From contig CM034398.1 of assembly GCA_019925095.2 (NCBI GenBank), positions 10,865,001 through 10,929,000 of the forward strand: a stretch of 64,000 nucleotides of DNA, in the 5' to 3' direction. Below, one piece after another: positions 1-10,739 of this stretch. Below the pieces are notes generated by a model. That model was not told where the DNA came from. It was given only the letters and a program-made list of their open reading frames with translations, and searched no databases. Position 1 is the stretch's first letter. The number at the start of each line of letters is the position of its first letter. The DNA comes from Dendrolimus kikuchii (taxonomy: Eukaryota; Arthropoda; Insecta; Lepidoptera; Lasiocampidae). The translations under genes and the position numbers were made by a program.

Positions 1-1914
1 ACGATGTGTGTCTGTCGAAGTATTTTAAATTGAAATAATTGTATGATAATACACCTTGTTGTATTCTCGTTATTTAATACTCGTAATGACCTCCTTTGAG
101 TAGAGCGCGTCACTGGGATGAAAACATTACTGTGACAAACATAAAGTAAGGCGCACAATGGAACAGACATGTATGTTTAGTTGAATGAAAACTTTTCGCT
201 ATGTAAGGAAAGTATTCGGTTTAACCACACGTTCTATATAATATGCGCTGGTGAGAGCATCGCGTGTGTATTCAGGCGCGTTGCGACAGCAGGGCGCCCG
301 GAGTTACATAGCGCCACAGCATAACAATAGTGTCAGGCTTCAGTTGAGCTTACAACTTAGTCTCACTAAACATAGGCCACGCGCGACAACTAGAAAATGG
401 CCGCCACCTAAAGCTGCAAGTAGTTACTCAGTACCGGGCAGCAGCCACTTGTGGTGCAAGGTTAATACCTGTATTCGATGGCTGCTACTCTTTTATAATT
501 ATATATATATATATAAAATAACAATTGTTTTAACCAGATGGAGTGGGATATCGTGCTAATGATGGATCGCTAGCTAGGCCTTTTTGTTTAGGCTTTGTGG
601 TTAGTGGAAGCCATACGAAGCAATAACCAGCGTCTCATGACATGGAGCGACTACCGTCGCAATAGTTGTATATTAAGTATATGGCAAGTTCATACAAAAT
701 GTACAAAAAAATGCAAAGGAGACGAATACGCTTTCGCACATTCTTGGGCCCAGATTATTAAAAGATGAGAGTGCTTTTAAGATTTCTTTTTATTATGTTG
801 ATATATTTATAATTGTAGTAGGCTTAGTTATTTTGAATGAATGAATCGTGTGGTGTATGCCTATGTATGTATTGTCATCTTATTTCTTTTTGAAATTCAT
901 TCGCAGAAATCAATTATGGTAATCGATAACTTATTTTATTTGTAACTTTATTTTTAAGATATCTCGTCTTCCAGATAGGATTTAGGGCCGATGTTTTCCA
1001 TTTTGCAATAGAAAAATATCGCTATTTATTTTATTTTTAAGCCATATCTCAACTCATTACATTTCTTTGGTCTAAAAGTCTCCGTCTCCTTTAGTCCACA
1101 TCTCCGTGGCGATAGCGTGGCGCGGCTGGCTGTACCGCGTAGATCATGTGTGGCGAGCCTTACTTCATTCGGGTGTAACAGCGAGATCTCCGTCGGTGCG
1201 TACTACGCGACTGTTCTCTTTCTATTATCATAGAAGATATTAAAAGTAAATATTGCCGAGTTTCCTGCTCCCCTAAAGTTTTATTGACACAATTTTAACA
1301 TCGTTCCCATCCAAAACACAAAATTCCCCGTTGAGCCAGAGTTGGCTCGTTAGGTTGTAGTGTATACGCGGGAGACGGTGTTTGTGCCCACCCCTCAAAA
1401 CCAGCAAACAGTTTCAAGTTACACCCTCGCAATCTCTGAAATAAACATGCGTTGAGGCCACTATTACTAACAATCTTAGGAACTTAGGCCAGGGGTGTTT
1501 TACTACTTCTTGTCAGAGGATTAATTTTGAATTAGTTTCTTCATTGCGTAAACAACTAAGTTTAATTACATTTAAATATTCGACATTATGTTATACGGAT
1601 GTATCTTAACAACGTGTTGTTGTTTACTTATATTAGATACAAATAAAATTATATTTACACTAGGATACTGTTCGCGGATTTGCTCGCATAAACTTTGGAT
1701 CCATATAAAATTGTCAAATCAGAACACAAAAATATCTGAATAAAAATTCAAAATATCGGGTTTTAAGAGTTGAAACGTAATAATTACTGATGTTAAATTG
1801 ATCTCCCCTAAAACCTTACCCATAAAATGAAAGCTATTTATGTAGCTACATATACTTACTCAGTTTCATTTGTGTGTACTACAACGAACAAACAAATATA
1901 TAAACTAAATCACT
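1..1914. other. Unassigned AT-rich DNA
   Basis: I recognise no gene or repeat here. Two stretches are richer in GC and CpG than their surroundings, about 245-470 and 1085-1460. They could be conserved regulatory DNA or very old repeats. Short open frames over the first one show no recognisable protein features. Confidence 0.4.
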
Positions 1915-1935
1915 TTATATATATATATATATATA

Positions 1936-2000
<65 letters not shown>
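1915..2000. repeat. (TA)n microsatellite
   Basis: About 86 bp of nearly pure TA with a short TTAATTA interruption near 1937. It has no coding value: the open frame over it is only alternating Tyr and Ile codons. Confidence 0.95.
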
Positions 2001-2006
<6 letters not shown>

Positions 2007-2269
2007 TGAATAGCGTTTAACGTCTAAAAATAAAATATCAAGACGCATGACTTTCCGCATACTAACCAGCTTTTCTCATGAAAATCGGATACGGATTTAT
2101 TTGTCGATTCATAACATTGAATGTATAATAAAATAATATCTTAGATTCGCAGTAGTCTGGAAAAATTGCTATATTGTACAATTGCCGCATTGTTATTGGA
2201 TTTTTCATTGTTGAAGATAATAATTTATTTCACAAAAATATAAGTTACACAAACATATTAGAACTAAAT

Positions 2270-2438
2270 ACAGCTTTATCGAGACATAGTCAAACGTCTG
2301 GTGGATGTCTCATTTGACCAAAAGACTGGTTTATGCCTCGGACAACGCATCAGCATTGCCATTCAGAGAGGCAATGTGGCCAGTCTTTTGGGCACGTTTC
2401 CGACTGACAGCGGTCTAGAACTAGATTTTATACTCTAA
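2270..2438 (+). pseudogene. LINE ORF C-terminal fragment
   Basis: The frame ending in TAA at 2436-2438 reads RDIVKRLVDVSFDQ, then RISIAIQRGNVASLLGTF. This resembles the ORF C-terminus of insect non-LTR retrotransposons, which often carry an Ile/Val-Gln-Arg-Gly-Asn-Ala-Ala-Ser block close to the stop. Only this last segment is present, and the AT-rich DNA to about 2580 may be its 3' UTR. A shorter relative lies at 13955-14060. Clade not resolved. Confidence 0.6.
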
Positions 2439-3430
2439 TTTTAGTTTGTATATATAGTTTATTTTTAGTTGAATTTATTGTATAATTTAGTTTATTTATG
2501 ATTAGATACCTATACAATAGTATTTTTAAGGTAGTTTAGTTTGTAATTTTAATTTATTTTAAAATAGTAAATTATCAATATACAGCAAGATTAGCCACAA
2601 AAACTAAATACAAAAATAATTGATCAAATAATATAATATTAATGTACGGCACTCGGCTTCGGCAGCCAAACTAGATTAATCTGGACACAGTATCTTGGAC
2701 GCAGAAACTTTATTCGAATCAATTATTAAAAATCTGGTCAATTTAAGAAACTGTACAGCGCACATTGAAATGTATTCTTTAAAGGCTGGTTCACAATCAA
2801 TAAAGAATTATAATTTTCACGAAAAGTTTGCTCATAACAAAATTATGCATAAATAATAATTGAAAATGTCCAGTTTACCTGCAATGCTTTAACTAGTATA
2901 GTTAAATACCGTCATTTTCTAATATTAATCAACTTAAAGTCAACCCAAATTTAATTATTTGAACAAAAATTGTAACTTAAGAATTTTCCACCTCAGTATG
3001 TTTGAAGGCCGGTTAAAGCCAAAAATGGCGCTTTGACTCTTGTGCAGTTTTTGAAGATACTCCAAAACTATAAAGTTACCTTTTTCAATTTTTAATTTAA
3101 GATTGAAAATTCGAGTCTGATTCACTCGAAATAATTTTTTTTCTCATACAATTTTTATAACTTATGTTTATGTTAGGATCCTGATTATTTTACGAGTAAA
3201 AACACTATTCCAAAAGATTAAGTTACATATAAAAAAAGAAACTTCCAAATAATCATACCAAAAAACAAAATAAAAAATATTTAAAGCTGATGCGGTCGAA
3301 ATTTCTGAAAATCACTAAAAAATTAATTACTTGAAAACTAAAAATATTGATAAAACATACATAGAGGTAATTCGGGTACATCAGCATGTACATTAACTAA
3401 TTTTTCTTATGAAAGTCACTGTTTTGGCCT
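2439..3430. other. Unassigned AT-rich DNA
   Basis: Very AT-rich and without recognised genes. The first 150 bp may be the 3' UTR of the LINE fragment just upstream. Nothing else stands out. Confidence 0.4.
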
Positions 3431-3499
3431 AAGAATTACGACTGAGTATTATTACGTAATATACAGGATATAACGAAATAATACTCAGTCGTAATTCTT
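3431..3499. repeat. Perfect 23-bp inverted repeat
   Basis: Positions 3431-3453 are the exact reverse complement of 3477-3499, separated by 23 nt. A transcript would form a 23-bp hairpin with no mismatch. Perfect pairing in such AT-rich neutral DNA suggests a recent origin or a maintained structure. It could be a tiny MITE, a template-switch product or a small-RNA hairpin. No TSD is obvious. Confidence 0.9.
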
Positions 3500-3966
3500 T
3501 TTAACAAATTTAATTTCAATGTTGTGCTTTCCAAACCTTATTATAAAGTCGGTCTTCATTGTACGAACAAGCAAATCAATGTTTGATCACAATTCGTTAA
3601 AGCTTTTATATTGAAGGATGTAAACTGGAGTGAAAACGGTGAGGCGAGATAAAGAATTTGTTACAAGTCAGGAGCCTGCGAACTCCTGGGGGCTAATTAC
3701 ATTGTTACATGACAAAAGTTTCGAGTTTGTCGAGGTTCCTTCACGTTCCTTGCCCAGTTCTGATCTCTGTTAAGACTAATAAAATCACCTCTGCGTCAGT
3801 GCACACTGCACAAACAACATATTAACAGAGCTGATTTTAAGTTTCTAAGATTCTAGTTCACTCTAGCTGCAACATAGAGAAATATTTTACACTTAAGATT
3901 ACATTTGCATTAGACGAGTAGTTAACTTACGAAACTGGTGAATTAAGTTGTTATTATCGTTTGGAC
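3500..3966. other. Unassigned DNA
   Basis: No gene or repeat recognised. The block around 3655-3800 is slightly GC-richer than its flanks. Confidence 0.35.
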
Positions 3967-4115
3967 AGTTTTTTTATTGCCAAAAACTGGCAAACAAGCA
4001 GATGGTCCACCTGATGGAAAGTTGTCACCGCTGCCTATAGACGTTTGCCAAACCAGAGGCGTTACCAACGCGTTGCAGGTCTCGAAGGAATTTTATAATG
4101 TCCTTCCTCAATGAC
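3967..4115 (+). repeat. Degenerate family B-related repeat
   Basis: It starts with a T-run and ATTGCC, then follows family B in order: GGCAAACAAGCAGATGG, CCACCTGATGGAAAG, GCCTATAGACG, and a stretch matching the caccaaaggtg region. The divergence points to an older sister subfamily. Other pieces of this type lie at 17174-17236, 45408-45472 and 57553-57626. Confidence 0.6.
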
Positions 4116-4177
4116 TCCATGTCGTAGCACAGAAGGAAAACTGCGGCGGGAAGTTTCCTCCAATTCATTGTTGTATT

Positions 4178-4472
4178 ATATAATAACAACCCATAAGCGT
4201 CCTACTGCTGGGCTCGGGCCTCCCACTATAGGCGAACGGACAGTATACCCACCACACTTGTCCAAGGCAGCTTGGCAAGTTTGACGCATCGGTTATCTCT
4301 ATGTGCAGGTTTCATCACGACCGAACTTCACCGTTGCTAGCACATGGTAATTATAACAATATGCACATTAGGCCAGAAAACTGCCTAAGTGGTGCATACA
4401 TGCCGGCCAGCGTTCAAACCCGCGCCCTTTGAGCTTGGGACGTCTGTGCTAGCCATTACACTACCACCACTT
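4178..4472 (-). mobile_element. tRNA-derived SINE
   Basis: The reverse complement matches the SINEs at 30890, 55010 and 58721. It has a tRNA-like head with a GGTTTGAACGC box-B remnant, the central ttacca-cgtgctagcaacggtgaagg core, and the tail block ending in CAGTAGGACGCTTATGGG. It is older than the 55010 copy, as shown by mismatches in both Pol III boxes. Confidence 0.8.
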
Positions 4473-5084
4473 ATTTTATATGGAATAAACGTTAGAGAGA
4501 ACCATAGCGTAGTTGAGCGTGGGAGCTCAAGGAAATGAATCAAGGTGAACATCCTAACGATAGCGCGCGGTGCGGTGATGAAAATGTAATATTGCCACCA
4601 GATCAAATAGTTTCTCGGAACACTCCCTAGTTTTCCAGTTAAGTCCGCTTTCTGGCAGCAGCGTAGCGGAATCGGTAAGTTTACCGATCGCCTATATTTC
4701 TATAAGCGTGTCCTGATTCGCTCAGTATATACTGTTCCCGCATCGATACTATAATCGTAGCCATTTCAAAATTACTCTTCAATGAATCATCGCATTCCTT
4801 AAGACATTAGACATATTCCTGTAAATTAAAGCATTTTTTTCAAAGTGATATGCCAAAGTAGCGTATTAAGATATTCATACTCAGAATAAAGGTATGTGGA
4901 AAGAAAAAACATTCTGCCGACCCAAAATAATTCGGAGAAGGTGGAAGAAAAAAGATAAAAAGGAGAGATACTACATAATATGTATAAGTGCCTTGAAGTG
5001 AATGTTTGCACGTTTGCACTAAGGCCTTCTTTAAAGTAGCATTGGGAATAAACAAATTATCATTTAATATTAAATATTATAGGC
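4473..5084. other. Unassigned DNA
   Basis: Open frames at 4826-5055 on the minus strand are low-complexity and unlike any family I know. No repeat recognised. Confidence 0.35.
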
Positions 5085-5317
5085 ATTAAATTTTTACGTG
5101 GAAAGCCACGACACACCTTCTATGATCAAATTGATCGTGTACTAGCAGAAGGTGATGTCAGGAGCCTTAAGAACAGACGAGCGTGCATGACAAGAGTTAT
5201 GAATGTCAAAGAAGCAAATGAGGTGTGTAAGAATAAGCCTAAATGGCGCTCTGTTGTTCGTGCCTACCCCGCAAGGGAACTGGCGTGAAGTTATGTATGT
5301 ATGTATTAAATTTTTAC
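5085..5317 (+). mobile_element. RTE LINE 3' fragment with 13-bp TSD
   Basis: Bases 5098-5304 are the last ~207 bp of the RTE family whose long copy lies at 25589-27115. The frame reads GKPRHTFYDQIDRVLAEG up to the YPARELA stop and then runs into (ATGT)n. ATTAAATTTTTAC occurs at 5085-5097 and again at 5305-5317, a clean 13-bp target-site duplication. This is a dead-on-arrival, 5'-truncated insertion made by target-primed reverse transcription. The intact TSD suggests a fairly recent event. Confidence 0.93.
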
Positions 5318-5831
5318 AACAGTGAATTTGCGTGGAACGCTTTAATAATTATTCATATTAGATATACCTATATTTACTTTTTAGACGTATTTATTTAATA
5401 GCGGCCTTACTTTTAATAATCTCGTTAAGAAACGATTAGGCATCTCTTAAGTAAGAGAATCAGAATTAGACCCTAATCAATGAATATCTTTTTTTTCACT
5501 TATAAACGTGTATTAATTACCTTTTGTTTACCTAGGAGGAGCACAAATAAACGAAATTTGAATGATTAACGTAGGTTATACCCAAAATATTCGACTAAAA
5601 AGGTGTTTATGGGTAAGATTTTCTCTAATCAATTGCTGAGCAGTTTCTTTAAATTTAAGAAACGATTATAAGTAAGTCCCTAAGTCTTTATATTACCTAC
5701 TATAAAAAAATTACACTATATAATTTCATTTACTTTATCCGTGTAAGATTCATTAGCTAATGAGTATAAGATCTATGACAGAAGTATTGAACAATAAATT
5801 TCAGGAAACCTATTTAAAATACTAGATTGTT
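5318..5831. other. Unassigned DNA with a spaced 14-bp direct repeat
   Basis: TTAAGAAACGATTA occurs at 5425-5438 and 5655-5668, each followed shortly by AAGTAAG. Otherwise nothing is recognised. Confidence 0.4.
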
Positions 5832-5999
5832 TTAGTCGTCGTCCTCGTCGTAGCAGCCATTTAAAGAATATCCAGTGCCAGATAATATACCTATATAATA
5901 AGCAACCCCAAGTTTGCGCCAAGTATCGCGATCATTCACTTTCCTCCTCAATGCCCTACCGGCGATCTTTTGCAGGCTGTCGATCCGTTGGGCTAGATG
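5832..5999 (-). pseudogene. LINE ORF C-terminal fragment
   Basis: The minus frame reads DSLQKIAGRALRRKVNDRDT followed by WRKLGVAYY, and ends at a stop at 5832-5834 after an acidic DEDDD run. The pattern (DI.KIAG, then .DRD.WRKLGEAY) is typical of the last ~40 residues of many insect LINE ORFs. No RT domain is attached. It belongs to a different family from the RTE copies nearby. Confidence 0.6.
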
Positions 6000-6098
6000 G
6001 TACTATATTACGTTTTCAGAAATGCAGTTTTTACTCCAAGACTCGCCTGCACAGATGTAACAGATGTGACCAGCTTAAGGCCAGTTCAGTTTACTGAT

Positions 6099-6125
6099 AT
6101 TGTGTACCTATAACAGGTACACAAT
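6099..6125. repeat. 11-bp perfect hairpin
   Basis: ATTGTGTACCT (6099-6109) pairs exactly with AGGTACACAAT (6115-6125) around a 5-nt ATAAC loop. It abuts a second, longer hairpin. Confidence 0.9.
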
Positions 6126-6126
6126 G

Positions 6127-6185
6127 TCCAAGAGAGAGCAAGAGAGTCAAGATAACTTATCTTCACGCTCTTGCTCTCTCTTGGA
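6127..6185. repeat. 18-bp perfect hairpin with inner stem
   Basis: Positions 6127-6144 are the exact reverse complement of 6168-6185. The arms are purine/pyrimidine-rich (AAGAGAGAGCAAGAG type). An inner AAGATA/TATCTT stem continues the fold, giving a ~59-nt stem-loop. The size fits a short pre-miRNA or foldback repeat. No promoter evidence can be seen from sequence alone. Confidence 0.85.
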
Positions 6186-7484
6186 TATCTAAGTCAAAAT
6201 ATCTAATATAGCTTCATAACCAGTTGAGTAAAATTAAGTTTGTGGACCAGTGCCACTGTTATCGAATGTCTTATTTTTTACTGTACTTGTAGTGAACGCT
6301 TATATAATATAATTTGGAATAAAGAAAACAAAACGGGATTCCCATATGATTTAAGTAACAATCAAAGTATATCTATAATACGAAATGAGAATAGATCACC
6401 GCGTGCATTATCGAATCTCCCCTTTCAGCCCTCTGGGAAACTAATACAACGGCACTGTGTTCGAAGAGCAACGTTGTCATTTGGGTCTACCAAATTCCAG
6501 TACACTATCAGAAAATCTAAGAGAATGTTTTCGTATGATACCGGTTCTTTGACAACTAGATAAATATAATCAAATGATTTTTCATACTTTAAATAATTTA
6601 AAAAATGAGAAGAAAGCGTGAGCAATAAAATAGTTGCATTAGTAAGTAGTCGAAGTGTAAACTTAGTCATTTGGTTACAGGCAGCATAAAATATTTTTTT
6701 ACAAACTTTGAAGAAATCTTTTAGTGTTGGACACGACGGAGCCATAATGTTTGAGAAACTTTTTTTAATTTCATTTGTAGTCTATCATAAAACTCTGACA
6801 TTACAAAAACATTTTTAACTTAAACTAAATTGGTTCTAAGAAAGAACAAGCTTTTTAAATATACATGAATAAAATCATAATAGGCCGAAAATTGTATTAC
6901 AAAATGGAGAAAATACCTAAAAAGAAAATTCATTAAGTTTTTCTATTAAAGCAATTTCGTTTTCAACTAAAATATTTTCTCCGGAGCTCGGCTCATAGAT
7001 ATCGAATGAAAGGTAATATCTTAGTAAAAGACCTCACTGAATAAAATTAATAATCAAACAGCGTTTTGCCGCGGCCCGGTCGGAAACTTAATTTGCATTT
7101 CTGAATCCTGAATGTTATCGTAATTATGTAGGGTCAGATAGTCGTCCGCTTCTCTATCGCCTGTCGTTGGATTCAAAACGAGTCCCTAACTCCCCGAGGT
7201 TGTTAGTTTACCTGTAAAGTAGATTGTACCTTTTGTATTCCTTGCGTACATTTACTAACAAATGAGATCGCGATATAATGAGTTTATATTCCAAATAGAA
7301 ACAACAACTAACGATTTCCACTGAGTCAGGATTATGCATTATACTCAAGGACCGGACACAATGCAGTGGCAGAGGGAACAAGGGGCGAAATAGTAATTAG
7401 CGAGAGACCTCTCCTCGTTGCCTGTCTTCGACGTTCTCGGCGTTCTTTTCTCTCCAGGGTTCACATAATTATTACAAACTAACA
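6186..7484. other. Unassigned DNA
   Basis: Open frames overlap on both strands at 6240-6745, but neither resembles a known protein. They are likely chance. A GC-richer, non-repetitive patch at 7360-7460 could be a conserved noncoding element. Confidence 0.35.
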
Positions 7485-8114
7485 TTTTCCTGGACTTCGT
7501 CCTAGTTGGACAGATAACAAAGATTACAATTATTTTGCCAATATTTAAAATTAAAGGGTATTTACAAGCAGGTCAGTGGATTATCGTGAATCTTAAAGAT
7601 TCCCGTATAAACCCAGGATAACTAATGTTACTAAAGTCATACATAGCTGCCTACAACTGTTCTACTAAAGATATCTAATAAATATAGAAATGGAAGATAA
7701 AAAAATCCCGGAGTAGTTAGACATGCAAATTGTTATGTAGTACCAAGTTAAGTAGTAATTAGAGTAACACGCCCAATTTTCATGCTATTTTAGCCGTGTG
7801 ATTGAGTAATCAAAAAATCCGGGATTCCTTGGATACAATGAACCACAACATTTAAAAAGGAACGTAAACCATCGTTTTACTCAATCTTGTCAGAATAAGC
7901 AAAGTTTATAACCGCTCCCGGGAAATTTCTGCAAGATACCCAGCATATAAAGTATCATAGGTTGTATGTCATAAAATTTGCTATCGATCAGCAAAAACCG
8001 CATTAAAATTGGCCCTGTAGTTGTTATTTGAAACCCGAACAAATATACAAACACAAAAAAAAAACTTAACATTAACCTCAATTTTCCAATTTTATAATAA
8101 TATAAATATATAGA
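7485..8114 (-). mobile_element. Degenerate Helitron, family A
   Basis: The region aligns piecewise with the Helitron copies at 17241 and 25122: the acttcgtcc block, the ttattttgccaatatttaaaatt block, and the ctatcgatcagcaaaaacc segment. Its 5' terminus on the minus strand starts at 8114 as TCTATATATTTATATTATT and is preceded by A, as expected for insertion between A and T. The CTAG terminus at the other end has decayed. No Rep/helicase ORF is present, so it is non-autonomous. Confidence 0.7.
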
Positions 8115-8962
8115 TTAATACGTGCCCTGCAATATAAGTGTGGATCTAACATTTCATTATATTGAGCAGCGGGTGAAACCACCATAGCTACCTTAAGACT
8201 CAGCCAGTATGTAGCAGTTTGGCTGACGCCAAACAACGGAGTACTAGTGGCAACTCGAAAAGCTACACTTCACTAAACATGCGAGATTTTCTACAGACAC
8301 TCAAACACACACGCACACACACAATTCTTACATAGACGCAAACAGTACCATAATACAATTAAAGAAGTTTATATAAGTATATGTAAATAAAGACACATAC
8401 ATAATTAGAATATATAAGATTCTTATTCATTTAATTATGCGTTTTTATACTACATGCAGCCACAAAAAGTGTTGGTGTGACTGATGATCGGTTCCTATAT
8501 ACCATTCATTCACTTGCCTTACCAGCGGTTGAATTTTATATTAATTATTAAGATATAGGAAAAGGCCGTAAGTAAATATCGGACAATTTTCTATTATACT
8601 AATGGTTGTAAAAGATTGGATTATAAGATATAAAAACCGAGCTTTAATAGCGTAGAAGTATGTTCATATATGCAACGGGCATAACAATTCCATCGTCTGA
8701 GGGTGATATTATCAAAGACTTCTAGGATTCAATTTCCGTCCGTACAACGTCTTTGGACTGACTCGAATTACTGCTCCTACCATGGAAAAAGTTCCATGGT
8801 TCCTACTTACATTCCCTTCCAATGATTAATAACCCTTGTATTAACTTAGATACAAGCTTAGATGAAAATGTCGACGAGCATTTTTATTTTTCTACATTCT
8901 TATGGATAATGATGTTTTTTTTCATATGATATATTTCATGGTAAAGTTTTTTTTTTTTATAT
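8115..8962. other. Unassigned DNA with small repeats
   Basis: Contains a short CA-rich microsatellite near 8301-8322 and a 9-bp inverted repeat, ACCATGGAA/TTCCATGGT, at 8779-8800. No gene recognised. Confidence 0.4.
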
Positions 8963-9275
8963 TTTTTTTATTGCAGGAGTTCAGCAGACAGGCAGACGGC
9001 CCACTTGATGGAAAGCAGTTACCATCGCCTATGAACATTTGCAACACCAAAGGTGCTACAAATGCGCTGCTGCTCTCTTAAGGGAAACTAGAACCTGGTC
9101 ACTAATGCCGGAACACAACACAAGGTTGTTATGACAGCATACTCTAGACCAGGGGTGGTCGCCATCCAGTCGGGCAAATGCCCTACCACCTGGCTGTGGG
9201 TTGTTTTGTCGCCTCTTACGACAGGCCGCCCGGCCGCAGGAAATTGTATTCTTTCTCCGTTCCTGCACGGATAAA
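8963..9275 (+). mobile_element. Family B element, near full length
   Basis: Runs from the T-rich TTATTGCAGGAG start to TCCTGCACGGATA. The two ends form an imperfect inverted repeat (TTTAT..TGCAGGA). It matches copies at 23624, 33533, 38083 and 57708 over ~310 bp. The minus strand has two overlapping open frames that recur in other copies: a 70-codon one beginning at GTG-CAG-GAA, and a longer one containing VVGHLPDWMATTPGLEY. No transposase domain is seen. It could be a non-autonomous DNA element or an unusual SINE. Confidence 0.85.
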
Positions 9276-9341
9276 GTATAGTAAGTATCATAGTAAAATA
9301 GTATATATCATCATACATATTTTACATATTTTATCTATACA

Positions 9342-9758
9342 CTAGCGGCCTCGGCAATAAAAATCTAGGACCCGATTCCAGCGCCACCTATCTGTTCCAA
9401 TTGTGGATTTAAACCATCCGGGGACCCACTCAAACACACAAAAACAAAATCACCAAAATCGCTCCAGGTGATTAGGAGGATTCTAGAACCCGATCTCAGC
9501 GCCACCTACCGGTTCTAATTGCGAATCTAAACCATCCGAGATCCCACTCAAACACACAAAAACAAAATCACCAAAATCGCTCCAGGTGATTAGGAGGATT
9601 CTAGAACCCGATCTCAGCGCCACCTACTGGTTCCAACGGGATAAAAATGTTCGTCTCCTGGTTCTAAGCTACCTCCCCAACAATTTTCAGCCAAATCGGT
9701 ACAGCCGTTCTTGAGTTATAAATAGTGTAACTAACACGACTTTCTTTTATATAGAAGA
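9342..9758 (-). mobile_element. Helitron family G with 118-bp internal tandem repeat
   Basis: The plus strand shows A|CTAG at 9341-9345 and GA|T at 9757-9759. Reversed, these are the TC and CTAG ends of a Helitron inserted between A and T. The 5' region on the minus strand contains the AAAGTCGTGTTAGTTACAC block. Internally, a segment with AGCGCCACCTA and the cacacaaaaacaaaatcacc stretch is repeated at a 118-bp period (marker ACCCGAT at 9370, 9488 and 9606). The second and third units are almost identical, so the expansion is recent. Non-autonomous. Confidence 0.82.
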
Positions 9759-9785
9759 TAATAATATGTATGATATAAAATCAAT

Positions 9786-10400
9786 AATGTAGGTCTTTAA
9801 AGACCACGGGCCATAAAAATGCCCCGAACTTTTGGAGGGCTTGCGTGGGGCCATGGGGTGGCCAACACGTAGAAACCGCTTGACAATTTTAATCTAAATG
9901 GGACGTGACACTGACCGGCGATTATCCCTGTCTACGCCATATAATAATGCACCCACGGACAAGCCCCGGCCAGTGTAGGACTATTGTGGAAAATGAGAAC
10001 AAAAAGTACCAGGCTATTGGGGTGAACTGTTAGTGGTACTAGGGGTCTAGGAATATGGGGACTATGGCGTCTGTCCGTCGCAATGTTCGGGGAACAAAGA
10101 AAAATGGGCAGGCGGTGACTCGCCACTCCCTACATGGGCCCCTAAAAATGCATTAGAAGTCTGGGGCAATATGAGTGTGAGCGGCTAAGGGGCGTAGAGA
10201 GGTGGGCTGCAGGTTAACCGAAGCCACTTCTGACGTTATACCATTTATCACTTCCACCCCTGGAGCTTGAGTCTTAGCTCTATCGATCTCCACTCCATGC
10301 CGGCTTATTACGGCAAGCACGAAGGTGGGGGGCTTGCTTTGGCCCCCGGAGTCAGGTCCGAAGTGTCGCTACTCCATACCCCTGCGGTTAAAATCAATTA
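9786..10400. repeat. Interspersed family D, copy 1
   Basis: About 615 bp, GC-richer than its flanks, matching 33253-34210 in the same orientation. Near its start is the perfect palindrome GGTCTTTAAAGACC. Open frames on either strand are short, and a stop is shared by both copies, so it is probably not coding in this form. Superfamily unknown. It may be a piece of a larger retroelement. Confidence 0.75.
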
Positions 10401-10599
10401 TTGTTGTTGTTCGTTAGCCTCGCTAAAACTCAAAAAGGCTTTTTTTGTTTTGAATATATATTGTTCGCTTTATTATATTATTCGCTTTAAAAAAATAGAG
10501 GAAATCCAAAAAAAATTAAAAAGTTTGTATGAACTTATTGTTTTTTGTTTAACAAACGAGAGAATGGTCATTCTTTCCGTGCAGTTATGTAAAATTCGT

Positions 10600-10739
10600 T
10601 TTTCTTACAAAAGATTGTATGGTTTTTGTGCGTGTTTGAGTGGGTCCCGTGATGGTTTAGATTCACAATCTTATGCGCGGAAATGGAGTTTTAGATTTTT
10701 ATTTTTTCTGAGTAGAACAACCACTTCGTGACCCGCTAG
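10600..10739 (+). mobile_element. Helitron family G 3' fragment
   Basis: Contains the family G unit (gagtgggtcccgtgatggtttagattc), then a CACTTCGTGACCCG stretch, and ends CTAG|T at 10736-10740. The 5' end has been lost. Confidence 0.65.

Noticed and set aside
1827..2009. 60-codon open frame over the TA array
   Set aside because: It is only the translation of a microsatellite (alternating Tyr and Ile codons).
6240..6745. Overlapping 107- and 106-codon frames on opposite strands
   Set aside because: No recognised motif, no splice or start context, and composition typical of AT-rich noncoding DNA.
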